From the NCBI GenBank assembly GCA_903813345.2, contig CAIIXF020000009.1, positions 38,247,759-38,311,758 of the forward strand: 64,000 nucleotides of DNA, given 5' to 3'. The DNA is from Owenia fusiformis (lineage: Eukaryota > Annelida > Polychaeta > Sabellida > Oweniidae). Shown here one piece after another: positions 9,947 to 23,631 of this stretch. Within the stretch, counting starts at the first letter, position 1. The number at the start of each line of letters is the position of its first letter. The notes below the pieces were generated by a model that had not been told where the DNA came from, ran no database searches, and worked only from the letters and a program-made list of their open reading frames with translations. A program made the position numbers and the translations under genes.

Positions 9947-12900
9947 CCAAGCAAATGCACCTGTAAGAATAATTCTGAAATAACTTTATTCTGATTTATT
10001 AGCACCCTTTGGAATAGTAGTTAACTTTATCTTGGCTTATACTCCTCAAATATCTGATTAACTTTAAAAAGTGTCAAGTAAATCAGATTCAGTCATTCAT
10101 TAGCTACTAGTAAGGCCTTGAGGAGGCCTCTGATTGGTTAAACGCCAAACTCTATAAAATTATCTATCCTTGTTAGAGCTTAGTATTAGCTCAGGGTATT
10201 TATTCTTCTAGATTCTCGATGTCTTTGAAAATCTGATTCAAACTATCATATCAACAGTCTTCGGATGCTCCTATATCTTTCATTAGTTCAAGTTATACGT
10301 AGGAGTTTGACTTCCTGTGTTGTTAATGTTTTATTCTTGTGCGGTAATGTCTTTAATGTCTGCCATGATATACACATCAGAGAGAACATAAATGTGATCA
10401 CTGAATAGATTCTATCTAAAGTTGTATCCAAATCTCAAGTATGTAATTGCTGATGCTTCACCAAGTACTTACATCTTTAGTGTACATAGTCCCTACATCA
10501 CTGTAGAAAACATTAGAGTACAAACCCAACTGGGGCGATCAATTACTCACCTCACCTTAAACAAAAATCCGGCCTATTTCATCTAATTTCACACCTTGTT
10601 ATAGCATGAAGCAATCTTAACGTGCGATCTGGTGAGGAAATGAGTTGTTTACATCCTTGTTTGGCACAAACAAATCAACCATATCAAATCAAGTACATGT
10701 CCCGAAAATGAAGCTATCAATTCTAGTGGGAATTCGATGTTGAACGATGATTGGTTTATGAGATATTTTCCTTACATCCTATCTTCATAGATAGCTTAAT
10801 TTTCTCCAGGCTTCTTTTTCCTCAGAGGTTTCGCAGACAGTTATTTTTCCACTAATGAACTTATTGGGTGTAATTCCTTATTCTTTCCAGTTTAAAATGT
10901 CCGCCTCTTTAGCTGTTTAATTAAGCTCACATTTTTCAATTTCCTCGACCATGTCATATGCCAGTAAAAATGTCAACTAAACCTCAATCTTAAAATCTCC
11001 ACTTTCTGAAAAATCACACGACTCCTGTAACATCGAGATTAGCGCAATTGCTTTTAAATCAAATTGTTCTGATTATGAAGACATCCTTGCCACATAACGA
11101 CTTTGATCTGTTTAGATTGAATGAGAATTGCTCAAGATCACACGTCTAGATCTAAATGGATTCTTACGTGACATGCAAGGAAGAATACCATGACCGCAGT
11201 TATACTTCATTCCCAATGTTAATGGCTCCTGGGGTTACTTCATGCAGTTCAATTTAATCAACAACACTGTCATTTCACAATAGATTCTCTATTAACCTTT
11301 CTCCAGAACAATGCACATCGTTGATGAAATTAGAAAAGACAACATTAATCTTCACTGAGCATTAATAATCAATAGGGTAATAATACATCATCAAAGTTGA
11401 TTTGCGAAAACCAATTGATGAGCTTCATCAGCAGACAGCAACCTGATTATAACAATATTCCGAGTAGAGTTTAACTGAGTAGCGTAAACTGTCAATTCTG
11501 TCAATCTGTCAATGGTCAAACTTTCTAGTTGACATCTTAATTACACGCTCATTTCTCAAACTGCGATTATTATTTTATTAATCAGCTCTCCTTATTCTAC
11601 AACAGTCTTCTGTTGAATAATTCCCAAATGATTCACAAATGATTTCAATATAAAGCGCATATCAGAATAATCTCACAGAAAAAAGATGTTTTTCTATTTC
11701 AATTTTGTAATCAGGCTCAGTTGTAAGATTTGTCACGCCATGATGCCCTCACAAAAAATGAAAGTGTATGTTTTGTTCCTTATATTCTCTTGAAATAGCA
11801 TATACATTTGACAAATATACAATAGTTGAAGATAAAAACTAAAATCCTAATGTTTCATGAAATATTGAAATCTAAGGCTGAAAGCTTAATTTTAAAGACT
11901 ATCTTTTATTTTGGATGGAATTGTATGACGTGATGAATCACTGAAGCATGACCTTTTGTGCCTTTGTTCCTCCACGTAATAATATAGTCCTAATGAAACC
12001 ATGCTGCTGAATCCTATTGGGCCTCATGATTTATCGTCCCAGCATGATCATCATCTCCCAAATCAGGGCTAAACCAGAATACTTCATACCATAAAAGAAT
12101 TTTGGTATGCACAAATCTTTGCCAGTTATTTTATCCTAATGAACTTATTTTTACTATTTTACCAGATATTTGAGCATCTAGAACATTCTATGCCAACAGA
12201 ATAGCCTTGTCTTTTATATAAAACTCTATAATATTGTTGTCCTTATCAAACTCCAGTCAGATTTTGATTGATTTAGGCTTTCAGTTTTGCGCTATGATAA
12301 TCCAAATCCGGAACAGCAAGCAAGTGCAACATATAATTTGTTCTTATCAAAGAAACTGAATATTCCTGTATATTTTGGCTTAACCTTCCATATCTTTGCT
12401 TTATGTTTCCGATAGCCTCTAATTTAAGGTCCCGATAGATTAATAAATGCTATACGTATACTTCCTGAATTTTCTTAATCATTCTATGAATCACAAATCG
12501 AGAATTTTTAGTCATCTCTTAACAAGACTGTTCTGGCCAATCATTATATTATACATTGTTAATTAGCTTAGTTTTTCTGCACTGACCATTGAATATCCCC
12601 TTTTCGTTGCTTAAAAGATGATGCACCCTGGGAAATCATACGACATAGCGTGTGTCATCATAGCATCACCTGACTATCTACACGTCGTATCGCCTCATCT
12701 ACACAGGAACACTTCTCATTGCAATTGCAGATTGGCAAACTACGTAAAACACATTCCCAGTAGGGTGTGAATTGCCTCTAAGAGCATCTATTACAAATAT
12801 ATCACTTCTACTCGTATTTATGACTTTAATATCCAATACTGCCAACATTATTCATAAACCAAATAAAATATATAATTCACGAATAAAAAATATGTCCCTT

Positions 12901-14380
12901 TCTTAGTACTATATTTAGCTATTCATTAGATTCAGATCAAAACAAGTTGAGTGAACATCGGATTTTGCAGAACTAGTTCATCCTAATAGCATCTATTAGG
13001 GCTCTGATTAAAAACCAATATTACAACTCCTAAGTGAATAATTATAACCCATCCCAATGTTGAGTTCATATGAAAAGAGGCATCTAATAACACAACATCT
13101 TACATTAAAGCCACACCTTCTGGCTCAGTAAGGCATAAATACATAGATACCTGTTACATTATCACCTTTGAAAAATTAAATGGAATTCCACAAGGTAACG
13201 TACTGCAAGGGACTCTATTCTATTTAGGCCTGTTATACTATATTAATCTCTAATGAAATATTGATAAAATACAAATGTTTTTAGCTACCAATTCATCTTT
13301 ACTTATATTGCTTGCAAGTGGGAAAATCAATTTATGTGGTATGTTTCATCATTTGTTAAGCATTTAAGTATCTGTATTTGATACAATTGCTTTATGTTAG
13401 GTGTTCAGGCCATATTGACATAGCAATGTCATATAATCAATTAGTATTGTAGTTCAAGGAATCTTTCACTAATTGTAATGCTGTTTTGTTATGATCAATA
13501 AAGATGACAAGAGGCAAAAAGTGGAAAAACAAAAAACTGATATTGAGCCTTTTAATTGAAGTGACACTTTACTTGTGTCAATTTATTCTTCAGTACTTTC
13601 CAAGTTCAAAAAGGGCAATTCCCAATGGTTCACTTTAAAAGCTTATAATGATGATATAATGTCACTAAAACATGTTTTTTAGAGAAATGACCTTTAGACC
13701 TGGAGACTGGTTGGTGCTTTGAAACATCTTCTGTAGACTCCTGATAGTAGTTTGACATAATAATATGAACAAGGCATTAACGACATGACAAAATGTCACC
13801 ACCTTCTAAGTTATTGCAAATTGTTACAGATACCAAACGCAAATTGTTACAGATGCCAAACTCCAAATAACACCAAACTCTGATTTCAGGGTCTCTGTCT
13901 CCCTATTGTTTCAGATAATGATACTGCGTCATAACAGCAGTTTAGAATTAATCCCCATAATCATCACATGAACTGACATTCTCTTTAATCAAGCCTGCCA
14001 CTAAAAAGAATGATAACAATAGTGAAAAGAGTAATCATAGATATTACTTGCTTGCAGTCATAGGGCTATCAGTATAGCCATGCCATATATTTGTATTTTA
14101 CACTATACTACAAATGGGAAAACAGTAAGAGCAAATGTGACCATATAAAATAAGATGAAGGAAAATGTGAAATAAAAAATGTAAATATATACAATCATTG
14201 ATGATCAGCCAAGTAGATGCTTATACATATTAGGAATTGAACATGACTGATGTATTGATATATACCTGAGACTTACCTAAGCAAAAAGGTATCTGGTTGA
14301 TTTCAATTATTTTGATATCGGCCTCGGCCTGGCAGTTTCGTTTTCAAACTTACGTACAAGAACCTCATACATTAATTTAG
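9947..14380. other. non-coding stretch
   Basis: AT-rich single-copy-looking DNA. I see no open frame with domain features and no exon with convincing borders. The only recognisable item is a short copy of the TGTCACCACC repeat family near 13.8 kb, listed separately. Confidence 0.45.
13770..13915 (+). repeat. TGTCACCACC-family dispersed repeat, copy 1
   Basis: Starts 'aaggcattaac' and runs through 'acatgacaaaatgtcacc', then two 'ttgttacagat(a/g)ccaaac' blocks, then 'gtctctgtctcc'. Almost the same 30-base opening recurs at 62139, and the 'acagac-ccaa-c' block recurs near 55.2, 58.9 and 63.6 kb. This is therefore a dispersed element, not unique sequence. Confidence 0.6.
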
Positions 14381-14775
14381 ATGTTCAAGTAGGCAATGCC
14401 ATAAGCTCACCATATAAGGCAAATAGAAAAATGTTCAAGTGGGCAATGCCATATGCTCACCATATAAGACAAATAGACAAATGTTTAAGTGGGCAATGCC
14501 ATAAGCTCATCATATAGGGCAAATAGACAGATGTTCAAGTGGGCAATGCCATAAGCTCACCATATAAGGCAAATAGACAAATGTTCAAGTGAGCAATGCC
14601 ATAAGCTCCCAAAAATAAGGCACATACACAAATGTACAAGTGGAAAATGCCATACATAAGCTTACCATATAAGGCAAATGTTCAAGTGGGCAATGCCATA
14701 AGCTCACCAATGTCATAAGCTCCCCATATTAGGCACATATACAGATGTTCAAGTAGGCAATGCCATAAGCTTAGT
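14381..14775. repeat. minisatellite, 50-bp unit, about 8 copies
   Basis: Units start 'atgttcaagtgggcaatgcc' and recur at 14381, 14431, 14481, 14531 and 14581 with an exact 50-bp spacing, then become irregular with shortened copies up to about 14775. The open frame seen on the minus strand here is a by-product of the repeat. Confidence 0.9.
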
Positions 14776-15853
14776 ATAAGGACAGACAGACAAATGAACA
14801 GAAGGGTGAATGGGAAATTACATATGAGCCAAAAGAGCTTTTTCCTTAACAAATCATAGATAGGAAGCATCCCCAAAGGCTAATGATAATAATCATGTAC
14901 CTGTAACATTTTTACATCATTACTTCATTAGTACGAAAAGGACAATATCCTCCCACCATCTTCCCAGGTTACGATACAATGTGTGAGAAAAGAAAGATGA
15001 AAAGATTTGGAGTTTATAATTAGTTACATCGTGTCTATAATTATCAGTGAAATTACCTTTGTTAGAGATTCTTACACAATATTGCATAGCTTAATTAGAG
15101 CTTTAGAATTGCATGCTATTCAATTTTGTACAGTAATCCCATCTACAGTAATAACAATATATATGTGGGAATAATTAATCATAAAGAGAAGAATGTAGAT
15201 TATGATGGAGCCCAGGAATAAATCTTCACTAAAATATGGTATAAAGAAAGAGATGCATTGGCCTTTATCTACACTTTGCAAGTATTGTGTAGAAAAATCA
15301 TTTGGTATTCAAGAAAATTATAGAAATTTTATAGTTTAACAGTTCTACACATTTCGTAGACAAAGCTCAAGTTTTACACCAGGTCTAGAAATCTGAAGAA
15401 CACTGCACTTGTTGTTCTGTTATTATAAACAATCCAGTGAATATCTCAAATGTGATTTACTGTAGAAAGATATGAACCATAAAAACACAATAAAACTACC
15501 ATAAATTGCTATTATAAACCAATAAAGGTACATCAAAAATGTTTCAATCTATGAACATTTACAGACATTCTTATAAGTTCTAATTTTCGTTATCTAGCTA
15601 AATATACAAAAATATCCAGTTAGTCATATAGCTCTCATCTGTTTATATATCAATCTAACTAAATATAGCTTGTTATTTTAACTAATGTAATCAAATATCA
15701 CATTTAAATCAACATTTGAGTCAGGAATATAGAGTACCAGCCAGTTCAATCACAAAATATTGACTTGGAGCTAAAAAAAATTGTTCACTCAATGAAAAAC
15801 CGCAAAAACATTTTTACTATGCATGTCCAAATATAATCACCAAATGCTCATCG

Positions 15854-15955
15854 GCCCTTTGGTCATTGACGTATCCAACATAGCTGCCCTTTGGTCATTG
15901 ACGTATCCAACATAGCTGCCCTTTGGTCATTGACGTATCCAACATAGCTGCCCTT
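15854..15955. repeat. minisatellite, 32-bp unit, 3 copies
   Basis: Three back-to-back copies of a unit beginning 'gccctttggtcattgacg', starting at 15854, 15886 and 15918. They appear identical, so the expansion is recent. A partial fourth start ('gccctt') follows. Confidence 0.92.
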
Positions 15956-17011
15956 CAGATCAATTGCTTATCAATTAATGTAGGATTTTAACACCTTTCT
16001 TTAAGATCCTCTTTAAGTGCGACCCTTGTATAAAGCATGTAGTTTGGGTTTATGAGAGGTATTTAAGTCCGGTCCCTATGTACCCTTAGAGATATAACAT
16101 ATCCTGCTAAATTAATCTGGCCATATGATGCGGTTCAATTCTGAGTATTCTTTGTTCTATCATGCAAGCCACTGGAGTCTTTGCACGCTTGGGCTTCTGT
16201 TTTTAACCATATAGGGAGCGAATATGGGTTATGGGGTCTGATGAGGTCACAATTGACATAATTACACCCCAAGTGGGATAATCTATCAAATAATGTAATG
16301 TTCATTTAAAATTCTAACCACATTCTCATAATCTCTTGTAGAATCCAGTTCATGCAGAAATTCCAACAATGAGGATCTACAAAAACAGTTACCTTGGTAA
16401 TGCATGAACAATCTATAAATCTCTTTAAAATGATTGGTCAAAAATGTCACCTGATCATTATGTGGCTATCTGGGTACCCAACCTCCAGTGCAATTGACTC
16501 CAATGAGTCAAGGCAAAATGAAAGCAACATCGAGAAACAATTAACATGATCATTTTTCCATTTTCTGTAATTGATAAATTAAATTATGACTCAAGCCTAT
16601 GATTAGCATCAGATGTCCAGCTTTTCTAGTTTTTCTAATATCAATTTCAAATATTCATTGTCTAATATAATCATCCTTTATCTCGACTTAGTAATTTGAT
16701 CAAATATTCTACATTTGAAAATGTTAATTGTGGAACACTTATGGTTCAAGTAATTATTATTTAAGTATGTAAGCTAATTGAATTTTTATGCTCTTATAAT
16801 AAAACTTGTATAAAATTACCAAGAATAATTTGTTGGAGACAAACATTTGTCTCAAGTGGGAGAAGTGTAGCATACTGTGACACATTGGGAATCGGTGACA
16901 GAACAAAAGAATCAATATATTATTTGATTTTGAACAGTAAAACAGTAATTCTAGTCATTGTTAATTGTTATTACAACATTAGGGCGGTAACTTTATAGGT
17001 TTCAATTTCAG

Positions 17012-17089
17012 CAACATTCTGAAGAAGCTATAAAAGACAATTTCACAAACGAAATAAATCTTCTGGAAGAAGTAATTACAAAAGATGAA
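17012..17089 (+). CDS. possible internal exon of an unknown plus-strand gene
   Basis: A pyrimidine-rich acceptor (tttcaatttcag) precedes 78 bases that are open in phase 0, followed by a consensus donor GTAAGT. The 26 codons read as an acidic, helix-prone segment (Q-H-S-E-E-A-I-K-D-N through E-V-I-T-K-D-E). No domain is recognised and no partner exon was found. It could be a chance combination of good splice sites. Confidence 0.25.
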
Positions 17090-18507
17090 GTAAGTTTGGT
17101 CAGATCAGCTGTAAATGAATCAACATGCTGTATTACCCCCTCATATAACAATAACAAAGCTAGCCCAACTCTCATCCCTAACAGTTCAGTAAGGGATGAG
17201 GTATAGCATCAAAAACATGTACCTAATTCCTAGAATTGTAAATAAGTCAGAACACCAGGCAATCTATTCAGTAATAGAGACACTTGATAGAGAATAAGCA
17301 TGTCTTTTGCAGGGTACATTGCAAGCTTAGGGTGTCAGTTAATTGTGTTTTCATGACTTTACACTTAGTGAACTCTGATCATAAACAGACCATTTTAACA
17401 CTTTCTCAGCTCACAACCTAATTATGTTCTATCTGCCTCACGCTTCATTAAGACGGTTTAATTGATTCTCTGGACTGGAATTTAGGCAACTGAACCAGGA
17501 TATCCCTATATTAAGTCCAATCAATTTTCATCTGATTTCATCTATCAACAACAGAGTAATATGAAATTATACTGATGCATCACTGCCATCTATTGTTAAA
17601 TTATTGTAACACCTGCAACAGTTACAAACTAACCTTCCACCAAACAACTAATAATATCTATTAAATTTACAAGAAACAGTTGAAAAATACATATTTTCTT
17701 ATCAATTATTTATATTTTCTATGGCATGTCGAACTTGAAATGATTTTTCAAATTTAACACATCCGATTATGAAATTCAGAAAGAGGTACTATCAAGATGT
17801 ACAACTTTGTTAACCTTTTCCTCTTTGTTTTTCTTCGTATTTATTCCCATGATCTCGGCATTACCTACAGATACAGGGATAAGACACAAGGTCATTTAAT
17901 GATACTTTCTACACCTTAAGTAAACACATGCTGAATATTTTTTCTGAAACTGAATACGAGATTTCATCTCCGCAAACAGCAATATTTTGATGTAGTTACA
18001 ATCAGCGCTGAAATCACACCCGAGTTTGCCAAACACACCTTAGATATGGCTGATTTATGTAAGATGTAAAAACAAAGTATAATTTTGCTAACCAAAACAG
18101 GTCTCTCCTATTGGTATGAAATGTTAGTTGCATTATGTTCTACTGAATTTTGTTGTTTTTCTGAATTACATATTATAGGTGGGGGGATGGGTTACTAGGG
18201 GAGATGCATGTACGAGTCTACCCATGATATACATATACAAGTGTTGGGAGAATATTGATGAAGTAATGGGATGGGGACATACTGCAAATAGATGGCAACA
18301 CTGGGCTAGAATACTCCTTCATTCAATAACATCTGGTAAAATTGAAAATTGTTTAAGATTGTCATATATATCTTTATTGGTTTGCTAACTACAAAATGCT
18401 CTGATGCAATTTGATTATCCATTTGATTTCTTTTTTGCTCATATTCCATTTCAATCATTCATAAAATTATTAATCATAAAATATCTTTGATTTGGTGTTT
18501 CACCTAC

Positions 18508-18558
18508 CTGTATATTCTCCATAGATGCTTGATTCCCAGAAAAGCACAGCAGAGGCAT
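18508..18558 (-). CDS. candidate alternative first exon, MPLLCF type (copy 2)
   Basis: On the minus strand an ATG at 18558 opens 17 codons starting M-P-L-L-C-F-S-G-N-Q and ending at a GTAGGT donor in phase 0. An in-frame TGA lies three codons upstream, so this ATG would be the first. The six opening residues equal those of 30116-30190, where 15 of 18 bases also match. The cysteine close to the N-terminus would be compatible with lipid attachment, but that is speculation. The nearest recognised gene on this strand is the Caskin-like ankyrin gene upstream, whose last visible exon also ends in phase 0. Transcription is not shown by sequence alone. Confidence 0.3.
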
Positions 18559-19601
18559 GGCAGCTTCTCAAATGTTCATCACAAGAATATAATGAATTGT
18601 AAAATGTTTATAATAAATCCAATGTGCTGTATTATAAGCCTTATATGAAGTTCAGTTTTCTGACATAAAGGTTATATACCCATGATATACCAACACATGT
18701 TCAGAGTTTGCTGGTTATTCAGATCTCCACAAATGAATTTTATCAAGTTACTGAATCCTTGAGATTGTGGTATCAAAATGCTTCACATTGACTTTGTTGT
18801 TTTTCTCGATTAAATGTTCCTGTTTTGTGGTAATCGATTTTGCCTTCAGACAAACACAGTTTGCAACCTCATCCGACAATGTTTTTGTATTTAACACTAC
18901 AATTAAATAAATGATATCATATCATTTGAATGTCATTTTGAATCATTGCTATGTCAGAGTAAACTTCATAAACATAGATTTTTAATAAAAGAATTCAAAG
19001 ATGCTTGAATTGATGATACTCTCCTCACGTCTCATGTCACCCTGATGTCAGTGGAGTCACTCCGATGCAATTTTTATCCCAGTAGATATTAAAATTCACG
19101 TCCTGTTTCAAAAAGAAGATTAGTTTATGTAAACTTTTTTCACTCAATAAACCTAGTCCAACAATCTGGGCCACATTTAAAGATATTTTGTGTTTATTCA
19201 ATGTTTTCGACTCTTTTATTTGGCATGAATAGAAGATAGAAGTTTAATAATGTACCAAGACCTTCTCTGTTCTCTTACGAGTACTTCAACTTTTTGTTTA
19301 CCAAGGTAATAAATTCTCACAAAGTTTTTATAAACTGAGAGCGGTGCTTTGTTGCCAAAATGACTCAGGCTCTTACAGAGTTTCAAATAGAACAATTTGT
19401 CGAATTTATCCTATAATGATCAATACATTTTGCTAATGTTTTTTTAAAAAGAACTCTGTCAATTTAACAGCAATATCCGCTTCCGCAAACAAAGTATCAA
19501 TTTCCTGTTAATATTGTTACATTTCTATGAAAGGTGTGAGTTCAATTCCAATGTCAACCTTTTCCTCTCTTAGTTATGATGCTATTCCATGCATAAACCA
19601 C

Positions 19602-20038
19602 AGATACTAGTTCTGCAAAAAATTCTGCAAGAAAAAAAGCAAATTCTGCAAGGAGAAAATTGAAATTCTGCACAAATTTTCAAAGAAAGTCCAAATTCTG
19701 CAATCTTTTAAAACGATGAAAATTGACGTAGCAAGGGAATGGAAGTCAGCTACTTTCTAGGTAAGAACTGTGCGTCATTAGCGAACTCGCTTTAGCGAAT
19801 TTAAACGTGATAGAATGTTGAATTTCACGGTGAAATCGTACTTGTACTCAATAATGACTGATTGTTGGACATAAACAGACACTATTCAAATACCCCGCAA
19901 AGGTAGGAGATCATAAAATATGTAATTTCTGGAAATTCTGGTAATTCCGCGGGATTTTCATGAAAATCAGGGATTCTGCAAAAAATTGAAGTTTTGTCAA
20001 ATTCCGTCCACGCCGCGGAATTACGGAATACTAGTATC
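19602..20038. mobile_element. possible non-autonomous element with short inverted ends
   Basis: Begins AGATACTAGT and ends with its inverse ACTAGTATCT. Inside, just past each end, are 'ttctgcaaaaaattctgcaa' and 'ccgcggaattacggaa', which are loosely inverse. The interior is full of 'aaattctgca' repeats. No transposase is encoded. The superfamily is unclear. Confidence 0.4.
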
Positions 20039-22062
20039 TATGATATCTATGATAAACATATATATAGAATGATGTCTAACAATATCAGCACTGTTTTGTG
20101 TATCAGCTTGACATCATCAGCAATATATAATGAATCCTCCAGTTTTTAGTTCCTTTTCTCAAATGTATTTTTATGTTCCAATTTTATATTAAAATTGATG
20201 TAATTCCTAGTATGAAGTGTTAACATATATGATCATGCCAAAAATGGGCTTTTTTCACCAGTAGTAGTTTTCATTATCCTTTTTGGTGTTCCATTTGTGG
20301 TTGTCATATAATAGTGTTCAAGTCAATATATATTCCAGTTGTAATGTACTCTTGTAGCCTACCAGCCTCAAACTCCACTCTAATTTCATAACATTCCTCA
20401 ACTTACAACATCAAAGAGTCCGCACAGGTGTAAACAATACACAATTACAGGTAAATCTCTCAGGTAAACCAACCTTAGTTTGCCTTATCTCCCTCACATA
20501 AACAAGTCAATATGGAGATAAATCATGTATTTTGTTTTTGATATGATATCCACTTTACTTAAGCCATAACTGGCATTGAAGTTGACAGTTATAACTTATC
20601 CTAACTTATAAATCATAGGTCCTTGTTTTATAGTAGGATCTATTGTAAAAATAAGCACATGTACAGACTCTACTTCAAAACTGGAGTCTATGATGTAAAT
20701 CATGTAGCCTTACTGCTCCAACTGAATTATATTCTGACCAGTTTTTTGTTCATTTGCTCCTTGTCATGAGAGAAGTCTTTTGAGTAGTATAAGATGTAGT
20801 TTAATTTTACATCTATACCATTGTTTTGCAATTGATTCATCAAAGAAGATGTAAAACAGTAGATCACAAGACTTGTAATTCTAAATCCAAAATTAAAACA
20901 GTAAATCATGAGATTTGTACTTTTAAATAAAAGATTTCACAGAGATTCAGTTTACAACAATGACGTCTGCTTGCATCTCAATTTCAACATTTCGAATCAT
21001 TAAATTAACATACAGATAAAAAAAATTCTCTACATCACACCGCCAATGTCAAAGACTAGAGTTCAAAAAACAAAATGAATCACAAAAAATCGGTAATTCA
21101 CCCGCCCTTGGTTTTAAATTACAATTTAATAAGGCACCATTTGTTCGAAGGGGTCAAAGCTTAAAACAATGAGGCCATCTACATGATGAAGGTCATAAAA
21201 AGCGTGATTCGAATAAACTTTAATTAAGTCTTTTTGAAATTAGTCCGCATGGATGCTTCATTAACTGTCTGACTAATTATTTATCTTCAATGAAGTGGTT
21301 TTAAAATAACTTTATTAATATTTTGAAAGCAATATACCTATTCAAAACTGCAATTGCATTTGACAAATAGTTTGTCATTTAAATAAAAAAAGCAAATTTC
21401 AAAAACAAACCATCAGAACTTCTTTTTTAGAAATCCTTGTATCTCAAAACAAAACGCAGTCTTACACTTTCCATCAATTGATTGAGTTTAATTAGCAACT
21501 TCTACACTTCAATATTGCTCAGAGAACCAATGTTTTAAACTAAACTGCATTTATAAGACTTCCGAATACTAGATTGCTAATTCTTGAGTGTTTTCCTGAT
21601 GATTTGTATTCCCCTGGCAGATTTGTGATGTAATAATTCCTAAATAATCGACTGCTTATTGCAATTCCGATATTATTTTATTCATGTTTTATATTACATT
21701 CCCTTTGATTAATCACCAATGAATTCTAGAATGAAAGCTTCGTGTTACTTTGCTTCATACTTTTAGAGTCCTTGAGAAACTTGTTATGGTAATGATGACC
21801 AAAGTTGCCGACTCTGCGGTGTTATTTACCAAAATTGCAAGGCTGCGGTTTTACCTGGACGTTATCTCTACTATGATAAATCATATCATTTCCGATCATT
21901 TCCAAACAGGTGAACTTATCAGTGAGTAATATTTCCCCAATTTATCACAATTAAATGAACCTACGCAGCAATGCAACTACTTATAAAATGGGAACGAAGC
22001 ACATTTTACTGAAGGCCTAGAGAATCAAGCCTTTGAATCAGGAAATTAGTAGTCAATAAGTG
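20039..22062. other. non-coding stretch
   Basis: AT-rich sequence with no exon-like open frame or element end that I can support. Confidence 0.45.
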
Positions 22063-22224
22063 GATCAGGCACAGTGTATGCCCTAAGGATCTGAGAGCTG
22101 CTGGTCAAAATGGCATCATTGACCAGTTGCAATGTTCCTATACCTTGTGAAAAAATCAACTGGTCATTATTAAAAGTAACCTGGTAATGACCAGCTGACC
22201 GGCCCTTAGGGCGTACCCTGATCA
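22063..22224. mobile_element. small foldback MITE-like inverted repeat
   Basis: The left end (gatcagg...gta-gccctaagg...ctggtca) is repeated inversely at the right end (tgacc-g-cccttagggc-gtac-cctgatc). The ~160-bp unit can fold back on itself and encodes nothing. The terminal CTGATCAGG is itself palindromic, so the exact ends are uncertain. Confidence 0.45.
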
Positions 22225-22929
22225 GGCAGTCAAAAAGTTCTCACATTTAGTTTTGGAAAAACAAGAAAATCTTCATAGGATTCCTTCTTATAAAGCTCTT
22301 TCACGTTTGAAAGAATAGAAAATATATAAAGAAAAAATATAGAGAAATTAATATTTTGAGGAATTGTCAAGTTTTGCCACTTGTGCCATTCTAAAATCTT
22401 CTTTTTTTTGTAATACAGTCATGTAAATGACAATTTCTGAGATTCATATTACAAATTCCTCATGTTGCATCCAATTTCTTGAATGCCATAAAGTAGCAAT
22501 CATATAGTTTTACTGTAATTTTGTTAGCTAATCCTAGTTTAAAGTGATCATGAGACATATGTTTCTCATCAATGAGTCAAATAAAAAAAGTCATAAACCA
22601 TAAACTTCAAGCTCCAATGGAGATTGTATGAGATAACTTGGATATCCCATGATTCTCCTATCATTTGATATCTTGGAAGTAAAATAAGGCTAAAGGTAAT
22701 AATTAGATACTACTATGTTTATACTATGATTTTGGAAAAGTAATGAGGTAAGGTTATACATTTTTAGAAATTACATATTTTGGTCAAAATTGATAATATA
22801 CATGTACTTGAATCACTTTATCACTAGAAAGTACAATTATTGCTGAGACATTCAGTTCATATATGAATGGATTTAATTGATCTCATCTTGTGGAGTTTAA
22901 AGTCAGCAGAAATAGTGTAAAACATCTTA

Positions 22930-23631
22930 TTAACCTTTACCATGCTGCCTTATTTCAGCAAATATATCCCACGCAACTGGCTTATTTTTCAAAGAGTGCA
23001 AAAAATGATATGCCTGGACTAAATAATTAATATCTCAATAACTACTGAATGAATCTGGGTAAAATTTTCACAAAGGGAAGATACAGTGGCCTGGCTCATG
23101 AAAAAAATGTTCTCATGAATTTTTTTCGTACATTTACACGACTGGGCATGAATATACCATGAATACTCCTCCGGAATCCGCCGCTCCGCCCCTTTGTCTG
23201 GTCAGAATCCAAATCTCAATTTGCAGCGATCGAATGTTCAATTTTTCAATCCAGAAAATATTCTAGTCTCTATTTTCGATGACCATTATCGGCTTCCAAG
23301 AGCCTAAAGAGCTCGAAATCGCTATCCATTTCCTCCACATTTTCGTTGTGATCGTATTTGTCCGCCATTTTGTACGATTTGTTCACTAAAAACGACTAAA
23401 ACACTGTTTAAATTGTTGAATTGAGAATTATTTTTCGAAATATCGCCATTTCTAGGTCAACAGGAAGTCATCTTAGGCACTGAATAAATCGGGCAATCTA
23501 ATTGGACAATACGAATGGCGCAAAAAGTAAAGTTTTTAAAAGTTTGAAATCGGGCGTACGGGTCCGCCGGCAGTTGTGAGAGACATTTTAGTCTCGGCGG
23601 ACTCGTCCGCCGGCAGCACGCTAAAGGTTAA
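22930..23631 (-). mobile_element. non-autonomous piggyBac-like element, copy A
   Basis: A 702-bp unit bounded by TTAA on both sides (22930-22933 and 23628-23631), the target site used by piggyBac transposons. The ends are inverted copies: TTAACCTTTACCATGCTGCC on the left, and on the other strand TTAACCTTTAGCGTGCTGCC from the right. The interior on the minus strand keeps a 32-codon start of a transposase-like frame (listed separately). It then runs straight into non-coding sequence, so it is an internally deleted derivative that needs a transposase from elsewhere. A second, inverted copy lies at 48631-49334. Confidence 0.8.
23270..23368 (-). pseudogene. truncated start of a piggyBac-like transposase (copy A)
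   Basis: Thirty-two codons from ATG at 23368 to TAG at 23270, reading M-A-D-K-Y-D-H-N-E-N then an acidic stretch with E-E-M-D-S-D-F-E-L-F. An acidic N-terminus of this kind is common in piggyBac transposases. The catalytic part is absent, replaced by an internal deletion. The same 32-codon frame, with two or three substitutions, is preserved in the copy at 48896-48994. Confidence 0.6.

Larger units (their letters stand above)
15956..19601. other. largely non-coding, with two exon candidates
   Basis: Apart from the exon candidates at 17012-17089 (plus) and 18508-18558 (minus), listed separately, nothing coding stands out. Open frames such as that at 18179-18388 have no motif, no splice context and no family resemblance. 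Confidence 0.4.
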
